Positions 23,353 through 33,481 of a DNA stretch of 64,000 bases are shown one piece after another (position 1 is the first letter of the stretch; each line of letters begins with the position of its first letter). The stretch is from Termitomyces sp. T153 (taxonomy: Eukaryota > Basidiomycota > Agaricomycetes > Agaricales > Lyophyllaceae), in contig JACKQL020000041.1 of assembly GCA_018296165.2 (NCBI GenBank), positions 310,001 to 374,000 on the forward strand, read 5' to 3'. The position numbers and the translations under genes are program-made. The notes beneath the pieces were generated by a model. The model saw nothing but the letters and a program-made list of their open reading frames with translations. It ran no database searches and was not told where the DNA came from.

Positions 23353-23457
23353 CTATATATGGTCTGGGAGCCCCCTTTTCAATTACCTGAGCTTCTACTG
23401 GGTCCCTCAAAGAAGGTCTCTCCCTCACTGGTATCTTAGTGCCCCTGTGCTCTTCCT

Positions 23458-24521
23458 ATGACCCAGCCAACCTCTCCAGCACCTCCCTCTAATGCTTCAA
23501 GCCCCCAGGACAATTCCTGGAGTTGTTTGCTGTCCCTGGAGACACAGGTTCAACTTACCCAAGCTTCTCTTACTTCACACACTGCCAAACTCACTGGACT
23601 CTATCAAACTACTGAAGCAGTGTCCCTTTCTCTCCAGGCCCTCCTGGAACATCTCCCCCTTGCTTCTACTCCCCCTCCTGGACCCCCTGCAGCTGCAGCA
23701 AGGTTTTTTTCTGCACCTAGCTCAGAGGTTCCAGCATCCCACTCCAAACTTCCTTGCCCTGCACTCCCTGATGTCTTTGATGGGGATGGTAGAGTTGGGG
23801 AATGTTTCCTCCAGTCCTGTATCACCTATATCCAGCTGAGCAGTGAAGCCTTTGCCTCTGATGCCTTGAAAACTGCCTGGATTCTCTCCTACATGAAGGC
23901 CAGCCAAGCCTCAACCTATGTGCTGTGTATCTTACAACACCCAGGAGGAGTTGAGAGTTTCTCTAGCTGGATGGAGTTTGAGAAGGAGTAATAAGCTGAG
24001 TTCTTCTCCCCCTTGACCCTGCCAAAACTACAGCTCTTTTCCTTTGAGACTGAACCCAGTATAGTCAAGGGTAGTGGTCACTTGATGAGTACATTGACTC
24101 CTTTTGTGCCTTAGTTGAACAGGCTGGATATCCAGATAGTCTGCAACTCTGCCTAACCTTCTGTGATGGACTCCACCCCTCTCTTATGGACAACATTTAT
24201 AGTATGGCAGAGGGGCACCCAGATGATGAGTATGTTGATACCTGGTACAAGGTGGCATATGAGCAGTGGCAGCTCATAGAACTGCAATGTGAGCTGCAGC
24301 AGATGCAGTCCTTGACCTTTCCTTTCTTATGTGGAGGGTTCACCCCCCAGGCTCCCCCTTTTCACACCTGTATTAGCATCCCCATAAGCAGGTGCAGCTC
24401 CTCTCTTTACACCTCATGCTGCTCCCTTGTGCTCCCTACCCCAAGGAGTTCCAATAGATGCCAATGCCTCCCAACAGTGGTCCTCTACTTTCCTGGTGTG
24501 TTGACACTGTGGGAAGGCTAG
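23458..24521 (+). pseudogene. A2 gag, 5' part
   Basis: Starts at an ATG at 23458 and stays open for 177 codons: an N-terminal helix region (ETQVQLTQASLTSHTAKLTG), a Pro/Ala-rich stretch, then LPCPALPDVFDGDGRVGECF, ITYIQLSSEAFASDALKTAW and W.EFEKE. A TAA at 23989 ends it; the C-terminal part (YEQWQLIELQCELQQMQ) is readable in another frame. The zinc knuckle is split by the solo LTR at 24522: HCGKA lies before it and GHFAYYC after it. This copy keeps the N-terminus that element A has lost. Confidence 0.8.
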
Positions 24522-25218
24522 TGTCAGGACCACAGTCCTGGAGGGGGACTCTTACAAGAGCCAAAACCATCTTAGGGAGGTGATGCCAACAGCAAGTATG
24601 TAAATAGGAAAAGAAACTAAGAAACTAAGGAATGAGAGTGAGTAATGAATTGAGAGAAGACCAGATAAGAACAGAACACAAGCAAGATATCAGGTAATGT
24701 CAAGGCTGGGGTGTAGCTACAGATCAAGGGACCTTATATAGCTGTAGGACACTGCCAAAAGGGGAAGCTGGAAGTGATCTAAATCAGGTGGGAGTGATCT
24801 AATACAACTGGAAGTGATCTAATACAAGTGGAAGTGATCTAAGTCAAGTGGAAGTGATCTAAGTCATAGCAGGAAATGATCTAAGTCATAGCAGGAAGTG
24901 ATCTAAGTCATGAGGAAGTGATCTGGAACAAGGGAAGCATCCTGGAAGTGATCTTAGACAGGTGGAAGTGATTTGGAACAGGTGGAAGAAAGTGATCTGG
25001 GACATGTAGAAGTGATCTGGAACCTGTGGAAGTGATCTGTGCCTGTGAGAATGATCTGGAACAGGAAAAGCAGTCCTAGAGGCAGCTAAAACCTGGATGT
25101 GGCTGAAACAGGACTGTGGCTGAGATCTGGAGGTGTAGCTGAGATCCAGAGAGGGACTGTGTAGAATCTGAGGTTGGATAATGGTAAAGAGAAGGGGGAA
25201 ATGGAATGGGTCATGACA
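24522..25218 (-). repeat. Solo LTR (697 bp) with ~14 tandem AGTGATCT repeats
   Basis: On the minus strand it starts TGTCATGACCCATTCC, a CpG-decayed form of the TGTCACGACCCG start of the D/E LTRs, and ends CCTGACA. It splits the zinc knuckle of A2 gag. Flanking 5-mers are GCTAG (24517-24521) and GCTGG (25219-25223), a duplication with one transition. Between 24767 and 25055 there are about 14 imperfect copies of a 16-22 bp unit with core GGAAGTGATCT. The body is otherwise unlike the other LTRs. Confidence 0.85.
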
Positions 25219-25700
25219 GCTGGTCACTTTGCTTGCTACTGTTCTCAAGGACTAGAAGTCTGCTACCTGTCAGTATTGGAGCAAGAAGAGCTGCTCATCC
25301 AACTTCTTGCAGCCTAGGATGCAATGGAATCCCCCTCCCTGGACACACCTATAGCCATCCAGTCTGATGAAGTGGCCATGTATTGGAGGTGGTTCCTACA
25401 GAGCAGTGAAGCCTTTGCCTCTGATGCCTTGAAAATTGCTTGGGTTCTCTCTTATATGAGGGCTGGCTGAGCCTCAACCTATGCACTGCATATTTTTTGA
25501 TGCCCAGGAGGAGTTGAGAGTTTCTCTGGCTGGATGGAGTTTGAGAAGGAGTTCTGAGCTGAGTTCTTTCCCCTTGACTCTGCAAAAACTGCAGCTCTTT
25601 CCCTTTTATGACTGAACCCAGTATGGTCAAGAGAAGCAGTCACTTGACAAGTACATTGATTCTTTTCATGCCTCCCTTCACACCTCATGTTGCCCCCTTG
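25219..25700 (+). pseudogene. A2 gag end plus a duplicated gag fragment
   Basis: 25219-25390 finishes the zinc knuckle (GHFAYYCSQGLEV) and matches the tail of gag in element A. From about 25396 the sequence jumps back: AGCAGTGAAGCCTTTGCC and the next ~280 bp repeat 23836-24115 almost exactly, with additional stops, then join a second jump into CACACCTCATG (also at 24398). Protease and the first part of RT are missing here, so this is a rearrangement within A2. Confidence 0.75.
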
Positions 25701-25724
25701 CACTCCCTACATCTGTTGGAGGTA

Positions 25725-26181
25725 CAACAACATAAGCATCAAAGAAGGGGATAAGTGGAAGGCAGCATTCCAAACCAATCATGGACTCTTTGAACCTCTA
25801 GTGATGTTCTTTGGTCTCACCAATAGCTCAGCCATCTTCAGACTATGATGAATGACATTTTCCATGATCTGATTACAGAGGGTGTTATCTGCATATATCT
25901 TGACAATATCCTCATCTATACTAAAACTCTGAAGGAACATTGCTGGGTCACATGCATTGTCTTGGAATGCCTCTGCCAACACCAGCTCTATTTAAAACCT
26001 GAGAAGTATGAATTTGAGCAGACCAATGTGGAGTACCTGGGTTTGATCATTTCACATAGAACAGTGGAGATGGACCCCATTAAAGTGGCAGGTGTAGCAG
26101 AGTGGCCTGAGCCAACAGGCCTTTCTTAGGTTTGTCAATTTTTATTGGAGGTTCATACAAGATTTCTCCCACCATGCATGC
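25725..26181 (+). pseudogene. A2 reverse transcriptase (middle part)
   Basis: Reads [20 protein letters not shown] in one frame, then [21 protein letters not shown] and ILIYTKTLKEHCW, then KPEKYEFEQTNVEYLGLIIS. The catalytic box is YLDN at 25896-25907, the same D-to-N change as in element A. The thumb end RFIQDFSHHA is cut by the solo LTR at 26182 and continues at 27337 with CPLFNLTAKD. Confidence 0.85.
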
Positions 26182-27336
26182 TGTCACAACCCACTCCCTG
26201 GATCCCCGACCCCATTCCCAGCCTGCTTGCTTCCCTGGAGCTCCCCCCCCCAATGCTCCCTCAATCCCCCAACCATTGTACACTCTCCATGCCTACTCTG
26301 GGCAACTCCAACACTTCTCTGGCAAATCCTGACAGCCCCCAGTCAACTCCAATGTCTTCTCTGCAGCCACCAACACTTCCCCTGGCTCTCCTGAGCTCCT
26401 GGAACCATTCCCTGCTGTTCCTGACTCTGTCATATGTCACCAGCCCATCACCCTGGTTCCCCTGACCCACTCTAGAGTATCATGACAACCTTGGGATAGC
26501 CTGCATTCCCAACTGATCCCATTAAGATATCAACACAGCCTGCCCTCTGATCACAACCAACACCTGTTGACTCTGCTGAGCTCCACCAAGCCCCACTGCC
26601 ACACCCGCTGTCCCCCAGAGCACTCTAGTAGCCAGTATATAAGTCATAGAGTAGCTCCTCGTACTTTAGTCTTGATATTGCTTAATGTTACCTATGGTCT
26701 GATTGTTTCTCTCTCGTGTTTCATGTTCCATGTTATGTTTCCTTTACTCTCAGTCTCCCGGTCTTGTCTTGTCTCTTTTTCATTATCATTCTTGTTATCA
26801 TTTCATATCTCTGCCTGAATCTATTTTTGCTCTCATCTCAATTTTACCTTGACTCCACCTCATTCTGTTCAGCTCCATCTCATCTCATTTGATCTGTTTC
26901 CTTCATTGTGCTCAAGTCCTTTTCACTCTTAATATCTTGACAAACCCTGCGCTTATAATTACAAACCCCAAACAATCTTTAAACCAACTTCAGACCTTGC
27001 TACTCACTCAGTCCTGAATCCCATCAACTTCTGTTGATTCCCCATCAAGCTCCAGCTCTGCTCCCATCACTTGCATAGCCTCTGCTTCCACTGCACCTAC
27101 AATACTTGCTTATGGACTCGTACCTAACACCCCACCAAGCTTGTCCTTTTCCCTGCAACTTGTCCTACACTCCTCTAGACTACCCCAGACTTGCTTGGAT
27201 CACTTCTTGTTTATCCTTGCAAGACCCCCACATTTAGAACTTCTCTGAGTGCCCAGTTATCAGTGCAGGGAATCACATCTGCCTAGTAAGGATTTGCCCA
27301 GTGCAGCTGAGCCTCCATGGTCAGCAGAACCTGACA
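26182..27336 (+). repeat. Solo LTR of the E family (1155 bp), CpG-decayed
   Basis: Starts TGTCACAACCCACTCCCTGG and ends GCAGAACCTGACA. Flanked by the exact duplication CATGC (26177-26181 and 27337-27341). It is collinear with the LTRs at 42575 and 47666, including TATATAAG (26636-26643) and AGTCTTGATATT (26668-26679), but CpG has become TpG/CpA and only one CAGTCTCCCGG unit is present. It splits A2 pol between RT and RNase H. Confidence 0.93.
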
Positions 27337-29115
27337 CATGCCCCCTCTTCAACCTCACAGCTAAGGATACAACATAGTGGTGGGAGCTCTCACAGCAAGC
27401 TGCCTTTGATGCCCTCAAGCAAGCTGTGACCTCAAAGCCTGTCATTCTGTTCCCTGACAATGACTCTCCATTTTGTGTGGAAGCAGATAGCTCAGACTTT
27501 GCTACAGGGGCAGTCCTCTTCTAGCAGTCAAAAGAGGATGCCAAATGGCATCCAGTAGCCTTCTACTCCAAAAGCCTTAATGCAGTGAAATGGAACTATG
27601 AGATCCATGACAAGGAGATGTTGGAAATTATTCAGTGCTTTGAAGAATGGCAGCATTTTCTCAAGGGCACATGGCATAAGTTCAAAGTCTGGACAGACCA
27701 CAAAAACCTGGAGTACTTTCATTCTGCTAAGAAAATCAATAGATGTCAAGCTCAGTGGTCTCTGTATCTGGCCAACTTTGATTTCTCACTGCACCACAAA
27801 CTAGGATGGAGCATGGGCAGACCAGATGCACTGTGGAGGCAGGCTGACCACAGCATGGGAGCAGGAGATGACAACAACATTGTCCTCCTCAAGCCAGAGT
27901 ACTTTGCCATCCATGTGCTAGAAGGGATTGTTGTTCAAGGCATGAGGCAAACATCCTTAGGGACATCCAAAGAGGGAACAGGGAAGGTGCACAGGAGGAT
28001 GTAGTTGCCCAGGCTGTGCAGGCCCTACAAGCTCAACAGGCAAGTGGAGTCAAGTCAGTGCATGCAGATGAGTGGGATCTTTAGGCTGGGCTTTTGACCT
28101 TCAGAGGATGCATCTATGTGCCTAACATTCCAGAACCTCACTGGTGCATTGTAGAACAACATCACAACTCTTGAGTAGCCGGACATCCTGAAAGGTGGAA
28201 AATGCTAGAGCTGGTATTCCAGAACTATTGGTGGCCACAGATCTCCCAATATGTAAGCACCTACACTAGCACCTGTGACCTCTGTCTCTGCACCAAGCCT
28301 TGCCACCAAGCACCCATGGGCCAGCTCCACCCACTCTCTATTCCAGCTGCTTGCTGGAGTGTCTCATTAGTGGATTTCATTGTGGAACTCCCAGATGCTC
28401 ATGGGTATGATGCTGTGATAGTAGTGGTGGACCTCTACAGCAAACAAGCTCACTTCATATCTGCCTTGGGAGTGCCAGCCTGTACCAGAAGAATGTCTGG
28501 AAACTCCATAGTCTGTCAGATGGATATGTTTTTGACTGGGGCCCCCAGTTTGTGGCAGAATTCACTCAAGAACTGTATTGCCTGCTAGGAGTGAAGCCCC
28601 ATACCACCACAGCCTATCACCCTCAGTCAGATGGGTGGACAGAATATGTTAACCAGGAACTGGAACAGTTTCTCCACCTGTTTTGTAATGAGAGGCAGGA
28701 TGACTAGGATGAGCTGCTGCTGGACACAGAATTCCAATACAACAACTATGTCCAGTCTTCCACACAGATGACTCCATTCTTCCTGGACCCTCCCATGAGA
28801 TTTGAATCTTGGGCATGCCCCTCAGGAAACAACTCTGTCAACAAGTTTGTGGATCAGATGAGAAGGGCACAGGAGGAGGCAAAAGCTGCCTTGGTGAAGG
28901 CCAAGGAGGACATGGCACAGTACTATGATTGCAGATGGACACCTGTCCCAGTTTACAAGCCTGGGGACCATGTGTACTTGGATAGCTCAGACATTAAGAT
29001 GACAAGGCCATCTCAGAAGCTGTCACATCATTATCTTGGCCCCTTTATAGTGGAGAAGAAGGTAGGGCCTTCAGCATAACCACTTAAACTCCCAGCAGGC
29101 CTCTGCCAACTGCAC
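27337..29115 (+). pseudogene. A2 RNase H and integrase
   Basis: RNase H: ESSDFATG-type start (EADSSDFATGAVL), YEIHDKEMLEIIQCFEEW, VWTDHKNLEYF and NFDFSLHHKLG. Integrase zinc head near 28110-28290, core LVDFIVELPDAHGYDAVIVV, then a deletion and frameshift near 28470, GAPSLWQNS in another frame (equivalent of DRGPQFV.EF), and TAYHPQSDGWTEYVNQELEQ. The C-terminal part reads KVKEDMAQYYD-like KAKEDMAQYYDCRW, GDHVYLDSSDIK and HHYLGPFIVEKKVGPS. Inactive through stops and frame changes. Confidence 0.8.
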
Positions 29116-29256
29116 CTAGTCTTCAATGTGGTCAAGTTATTTCCAGCTCCAGAGGATCCAATCCCAGGCCATTGCCCTAAGCCACCCCCACAATGTGGTT
29201 AAGTTATTTCTAGCTCCAGAGGATCCACTCCCAGGCTATCACTCTAAGCCACTCAA
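29116..29256 (+). repeat. Tandem duplication at the 3' break of A2
   Basis: A ~62-bp unit (CAATGTGGTCAAGTTATTTC ... CCTAAGCCAC) occurs twice in a row, at about 29123-29185 and 29190-29252, and a third start of it (GATGTGGT) coincides with the point where element B's third ORF resumes. It looks like a replication-slippage or repair scar at the deleted 3' end of A2. Confidence 0.6.
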
Positions 29257-30126
29257 GATGTGGTAGACAACTATGGGTCAGGTATAAGGGAGTTTGATGG
29301 TATTACTTCCCACACCTTCACTCTACATAGGCTGCAAGTGCTGCCTATGCAAATCAACAATTTGACTGAAACAGAGGTGATATGTCACCTCCTCACTAAC
29401 TATGTGCCTCCCTCCTGGGTGAATCACATGTATACCTTTTTTATACACTTTGTTGATCACTATTGGTCTGGAAGCATGCTGCACATGGACTTGTTCATGC
29501 AAGTTGACAATGAATGCCATTGTTGACTTCAAACCATCAGGTTACCCCCTCACATACCAGGATATAATGAGTGGTACATCCCCCCTGCTGATGACCAGGA
29601 GTGCTTCCATGTGCTCCTTCAGATTCATGAGAGCAGAGGTCACTCTCCTCTTGACACAGCTGAGTGGCTGCACTTTAGTGAGGATGGTATCTTCACTCAC
29701 CTTCTGCACCAACTGGCAGAGGTTGTAAGAGCCTTACAAGCTGCCACAGAGGAGCCCTCATCAGCAGCTCCCACCATGAGTGCAGCCCCACCTGAGGAGA
29801 GGCCTTTGTCATCTGTAGCTGTGGCCAAGTCTACTGCTGCTACACCACCATTGAGCCCTGGTGCATCTTTGGAACATGCACCTACAGAGTAGTCCATGGA
29901 ATTGGACTACACCAACAAGTCTGCATTGACTACACCAGTCCCACCAGTAACAAATCCACAGGTCATCCCCAGCCCTATGAAAGCAGCAGGAGCAACTAAT
30001 GTTGCTACTCCTACTGCTCCTGAGGCTAGAACCAGTGGCTCCAGTGATATGGCTAATGCTGTATTGGAGCACTGGGTGGACATCATGAGTGATGAGGAAG
30101 CAGAGGCCTTAAAGATGGATGAATAA
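29257..30126 (+). pseudogene. Third ORF of element B, segment 3 (C-terminus)
   Basis: Open from DVVDNYGSGIREFDGITSHT through LTETEVICHLLTNYVPPSW and VNHMYTFFIHFVDHYWSGS to a TGA at about 29526, then ECFHVLLQIHESRGHSPLDT and LAEVVRALQAATEEPSSAAP. It ends in a Pro/Ala/Ser/Thr-rich region with an acidic tail (HWVDIMSDEEAEALKMDE) and a stop at 30124. The family is not recognised; no cysteine motif, membrane segment or catalytic motif is evident. Confidence 0.5.
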
Positions 30127-30373
30127 GCAGGGTGAGCTTTTATCATAGCTCACCACAAGTTGGTAATTATACATGGGCTTAAGCAGCCCATATAATGCAC
30201 TCAGCACAGTTGGACATTGTGCTGAAGTATACTCATCCACATAGAATCAGTTGATTCTACTACTGATATACATAGGAATTTGCATGTGAATTCTGGTGCA
30301 CACTCTTGGGTGGGATGCCATATCCCACTCTTTATTTTTTGACTTTATTGGTGTAGAAGTGAGTCCATTGACA
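30127..30373 (+). other. 3' region of element B with a string of hairpins
   Basis: Within 200 bp there are consecutive perfect inverted repeats: GGTGAGCT..AGCTCACC (30134-30157), ATGGGCT..AGCCCAT (about 30173-30191), CAGCACA..TGTGCTG (about 30203-30225), AGAATCA..TGATTCT (about 30243-30258) and GGGAT..ATCCC (about 30312-30326). No coding potential. No clear polypurine tract before the repeat at 30374. Confidence 0.55.
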
Positions 30374-30589
30374 GAATCAAAGTAATGGAGCATCTGTTAC
30401 ATGCATATATATATTTTACTTAGTGGTTGATTACACTGATAGCATCATGTGCTGCTATCCCTAAAAGTATTGTACCAGTACTTATGTAAGGCAGCACCTT
30501 ACTTCATACTTTGTAGACAGAACTATTGACTGGTTTTGACTTATGTTGGGTGAACTGTAAGCTGCATGACCTATAACAGAAATGTGACA
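30374..30589 (+). repeat. Terminal-type repeat of element B, copy 2
   Basis: Near-identical to 7240-7454, same orientation; begins AGTAATGGAGCATC then TGTTACATGCATATATAT and ends AACAGAAATGTGACA. The adjacent sequence on the right is reverse transcriptase of element C, so this is an insertion or recombination junction. Confidence 0.55.
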
Positions 30590-32269
30590 CTGCTCCACCT
30601 CTCCTGCTGCTTCTATTTGTTTGCCACAAAACTGGCAATCTCTGACTCTGCATAAATTACCATGGTCTTAATGCCATTACAAAGAAAAATTGTTATCCAC
30701 TTCTCCTGACAACCAATCTTCTTGATTGCATATAAGGCTGCAATACCTTTACTGTCATTGATCTTAAGAATGCATTCAACCTGATTTGTGACAAAGAAGG
30801 TGATGAATGGAAAACTGCTTTTTGTACTCACCTTGGACTCTTTGAGTACACTGTCATGCCTTTTGGACTAACAAATGCCCCCACTACTTTCCAAGCTTTC
30901 ATCCAGGACATTCTACATGACACTCTCAACATATACTGCATAGCCTATCTCAACAATATTCTAATTTTCTCTAAACCAGGAGAAGATCATGAAGTCCATG
31001 TTTCTGCTATTTTAGAGTGCCTTTGCTCTGCAGGCTTATATGCCAATGCCAAGAAATGTGAATTTGCTAAGCCTCAAGTCAAATACCTTGGTTACATTAT
31101 TTCAGCTACTGGGGTACAAATGAACCCCAAGAAACTCAACACCATAGCAAAGTGACCTACTCCAACTTCAGTCAAACAGATCCAACAATTTCTTGGTTTC
31201 TGTAACTTCTATCATGATTTCATTCTGCATTATGCTGAAATCTGCCTTCCCCTTAATGCACTCACCACAAAAACAGCAAAATTACAATTCCCTGGCCTAA
31301 ATAACACTGCTCATGATGCTTTCAAAAGGCTCAAGACAGTGTTTACAACCACTCCTGTACTCCAGCACTTTGACCCTTCACTTCCTTCCACTGTGGTTAC
31401 TGATGCCTCTGACTTTGCCTTATCCACCATTCACCCCCAGCCTGATCAAAACTCACTATTACATTCCATAGCTTACTACTCTTGCAAACTGGCACCAGTG
31501 GAAATCAACTACAAAGTTCATGACAAAGAACTTCTTGGGATTGTCAAAGCTTTTTGTGAGTGGTGTTCCTGGCTTGTGGGTTCCCCCCACACTATTTCCA
31601 TTATCACTGATCATTCAAATCTACACTATTTCATGTCTTCCCACCTCCTCAATTGTTGACAAGCCCAATGGGCTTCTTTCCTTTCTGAGTTTGATTTTCA
31701 CCTGGATTTTGCTCCTGGCATCAAAAACCCAGCTGACGCTGCTTCACACCACTCAGACTACAAACCTAAAGTAGGTGATGAAACTTTCATTAACCAATGT
31801 CAAGCAATCCTCAACCTATATCACACTACCCACCTTTTTCCCTCTTCAACCCCCTAAACTCTATCCAACACTCCACCACCCTCCATCAATTCCCTATCTA
31901 CCTTTTCCCTTGATAATTCCAAACTCAACAAATTTAAGGCTGCATTCCATGCTGATACTGAATGGCAATCATTACTACACCAAGACAACAGTACTATCAC
32001 TCAACAAGATGATCTTGTTTTCCACAATGGTCACCTCTTTGTTCCTGCTCCTCTCCATCCTAAAATCCTTTATTCCTGCCATAATTCTGTCCTTTCAGGC
32101 CATCCTGGCCATGCTGGTACTTTTGACAACCTCTCTTGTGACTTTTCCTGGCCTGGCATGTGCACTTACTGTTGTGCTTATGTTAAATCTTGTGACACAT
32201 GTGCCTGCACCAAGAACACCACCCACAAGCCTTATGGTTTACTTCAGCCTCTTAATATCCCATACCAAC
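30590..32269 (+). pseudogene. Element C reverse transcriptase, RNase H and integrase zinc head
   Basis: RT: LNAITKKNCYPLLL, FTVIDLKNAFNLI, GDEWKTAFCTHLGLFEYTVM, PFGLTNAPTTFQAF, then YLNN at 30946-30957 instead of YLDD, and KCEFAKPQVKYLGYIIS. RNase H: VVTDASDFALSTIHPQPDQN, YKVHDKELLGIVKAF, IITDHSNLHYF and FDFHLDFAPGIKNPADAAS. From about 32060 the zinc head reads SGHPGHAGTF..., C..C near 32200 (SCDTCACTK), then KPYGLLQPLNIPYQ, where element D cuts it. The 5' part of the element is absent. Confidence 0.82.
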
Positions 32270-33267
32270 TGTCAGGTTCCGCTGACGACGGGGGCTCAGT
32301 ACACTGGCGAGTCCTTACTAGGCAGATGCGATGTCCTGCACTTATAACTGGGTGTCTGGAGTTGTAGCGGAGGTGGGGAAGGCTTGCGAGGGGGTCCTAG
32401 GGAGAGTGGTCTGAGCAAGTCCTGAATGGTCCGGAGGAGTCTAAGACCAGAGGTACTGGTTGTTGGCCCAGGGCAGGTGTCAGGGCTAGTTCGTGGGCGC
32501 GCAAATAAATTGCAGGGTAAGCGGAGGTTTCTCGGGTGATGGGGGCGGGGCCGGAGCTAGATAGGGGATTACCAGGGCTTGATGGGTCCTGGGGCCAAGT
32601 GGGGAATGAGGGTCAGAGTTGTCATAAGAATGTTTGGGTCATGGCACGTGCGCAGAGTTCATACTGACGCAGGGAGCAAGAGGAACTTAGAAGAACAAAG
32701 GAAATATGTACAGTCAAGATGAGATGGAGATGAGACAAGACTGAGGAAAAAGATAGATTTGAAACTTAAAAACAGAAACAGGGATGAGACGAGAGATGAA
32801 ACATAGGTAACCGGTAAATGTAATATCAAGACTAAAGTTCGAGGAGTTATTCTACAACTTATATACCAACTACTGGGTACCCCGGAGGGTGGTGGATATG
32901 GCGGCAGGAGCCAACAGAGCTGTGCAGAGTCAATGGGTGTCGGGTACGATCCAAGGGTGGGCCGCGGCAGTATTCTGATGGGATCAGTTGGGGGCGCGGG
33001 CCATGCCAAGGATGTCATGATACCCTGGAATGGTTCGGGTAGGCTAGAGTAGGAGGTCAGGAATGTATGACATGGCCAGGAACATTGGGGGAAGGTTTCA
33101 GGGGGAGCATTGATGGCTACAGAGAGGGTGTTGGAGTTGCCATTGGGGTTTGCTGGAGAAGCATCGGAGTTATCCAGTGTGGGTGCGAAAGTGTGGGCGG
33201 GGTTCAGGGGAGTTAGATGGGAAATCAGGAGGGGTTGGGAGCAGTGTCTAGGGAGCGGGTCGTGACA
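32270..33267 (-). repeat. 3' LTR of element D (998 bp)
   Basis: On the minus strand starts TGTCACGACCCGCTCC and ends AGCGGAACCTGACA; exactly 998 bp, the same as the interrupted 5' LTR (279 + 719 bp). It contains a TATA box (TATATAAG, complement near 32858-32867) and AGTCTTGATATT (complement at 32822-32833) about 30 bp further on, the likely start of transcription. CCAAC lies to its left (32265-32269). Confidence 0.92.
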
Positions 33268-33282
33268 TTACCCCCCCTTCAG
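33268..33282 (-). other. Polypurine tract of element D
   Basis: On the minus strand CTGAAGGGGGGGTAA abuts the 3' LTR start TGTCACG. The equivalent in E is CTGAAAGGGGGGTGA before 47666. Confidence 0.85.
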
Positions 33283-33481
33283 CATTGAGACCCTTTGAGA
33301 CGTGGGGAGTGAGCCAGGGATTGGTAGGGCATGGGAATCAAAGTTGATCAATATTGATCAAACCACAGCAAGCAGCGGCAGCATGGGGAAGGAAGTTGAG
33401 GTGCAGCTGCTGTTCATCAGGGGCTCCTTCCTAAGTTATTAGAAGGGGTGGACGCACCTGGGAGTCCCCCAGCTTGTTGTA

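Larger units (their letters stand above)
22899..29256 (+). mobile_element. Element A2: rearranged second copy of family A
   Basis: 5' LTR, gag, RT, RNase H and integrase of the same family as element A, inserted into the third ORF of element B. It is interrupted by two solo LTRs (24522-25218 and 26182-27336), carries a duplicated gag piece in place of the protease and RT start, and has lost its chromodomain and 3' LTR. The right boundary is placed where the third ORF of B resumes (GATGTGGTAGAC, about 29257), so the 3' end was deleted after insertion. Confidence 0.8.
7240..30589 (+). mobile_element. Element B: large decayed Ty3/Gypsy element with a third ORF
   Basis: Order: repeat, leader, N-terminal ORF, gag, CCHC, protease, RT, RNase H, integrase, divergent chromodomain, gap, third ORF, 3' region, repeat. 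Roughly half of the 23 kb is later insertions (14812-15852, 17055-21894, 22899-29256). The RT lineage (DCDAPATFQ) is shared with element F and differs from A, C and D. CpG is nearly gone and no gene is intact. That pol and the third ORF are one element is inferred from the flanking repeats, the same strand, the shared hairpin richness and the parallel with F. Confidence 0.6.

Noticed and set aside
24767..25055. Regular repeats considered as a CRISPR array
   Set aside because: No unique spacers of fixed size, eukaryotic context, and the array is inside an LTR with a target-site duplication.
15853..30126. Third ORF of B as an envelope gene
   Set aside because: No signal peptide, no membrane segment and no Cys pattern; it is acidic and Pro/Ser/Lys-rich.
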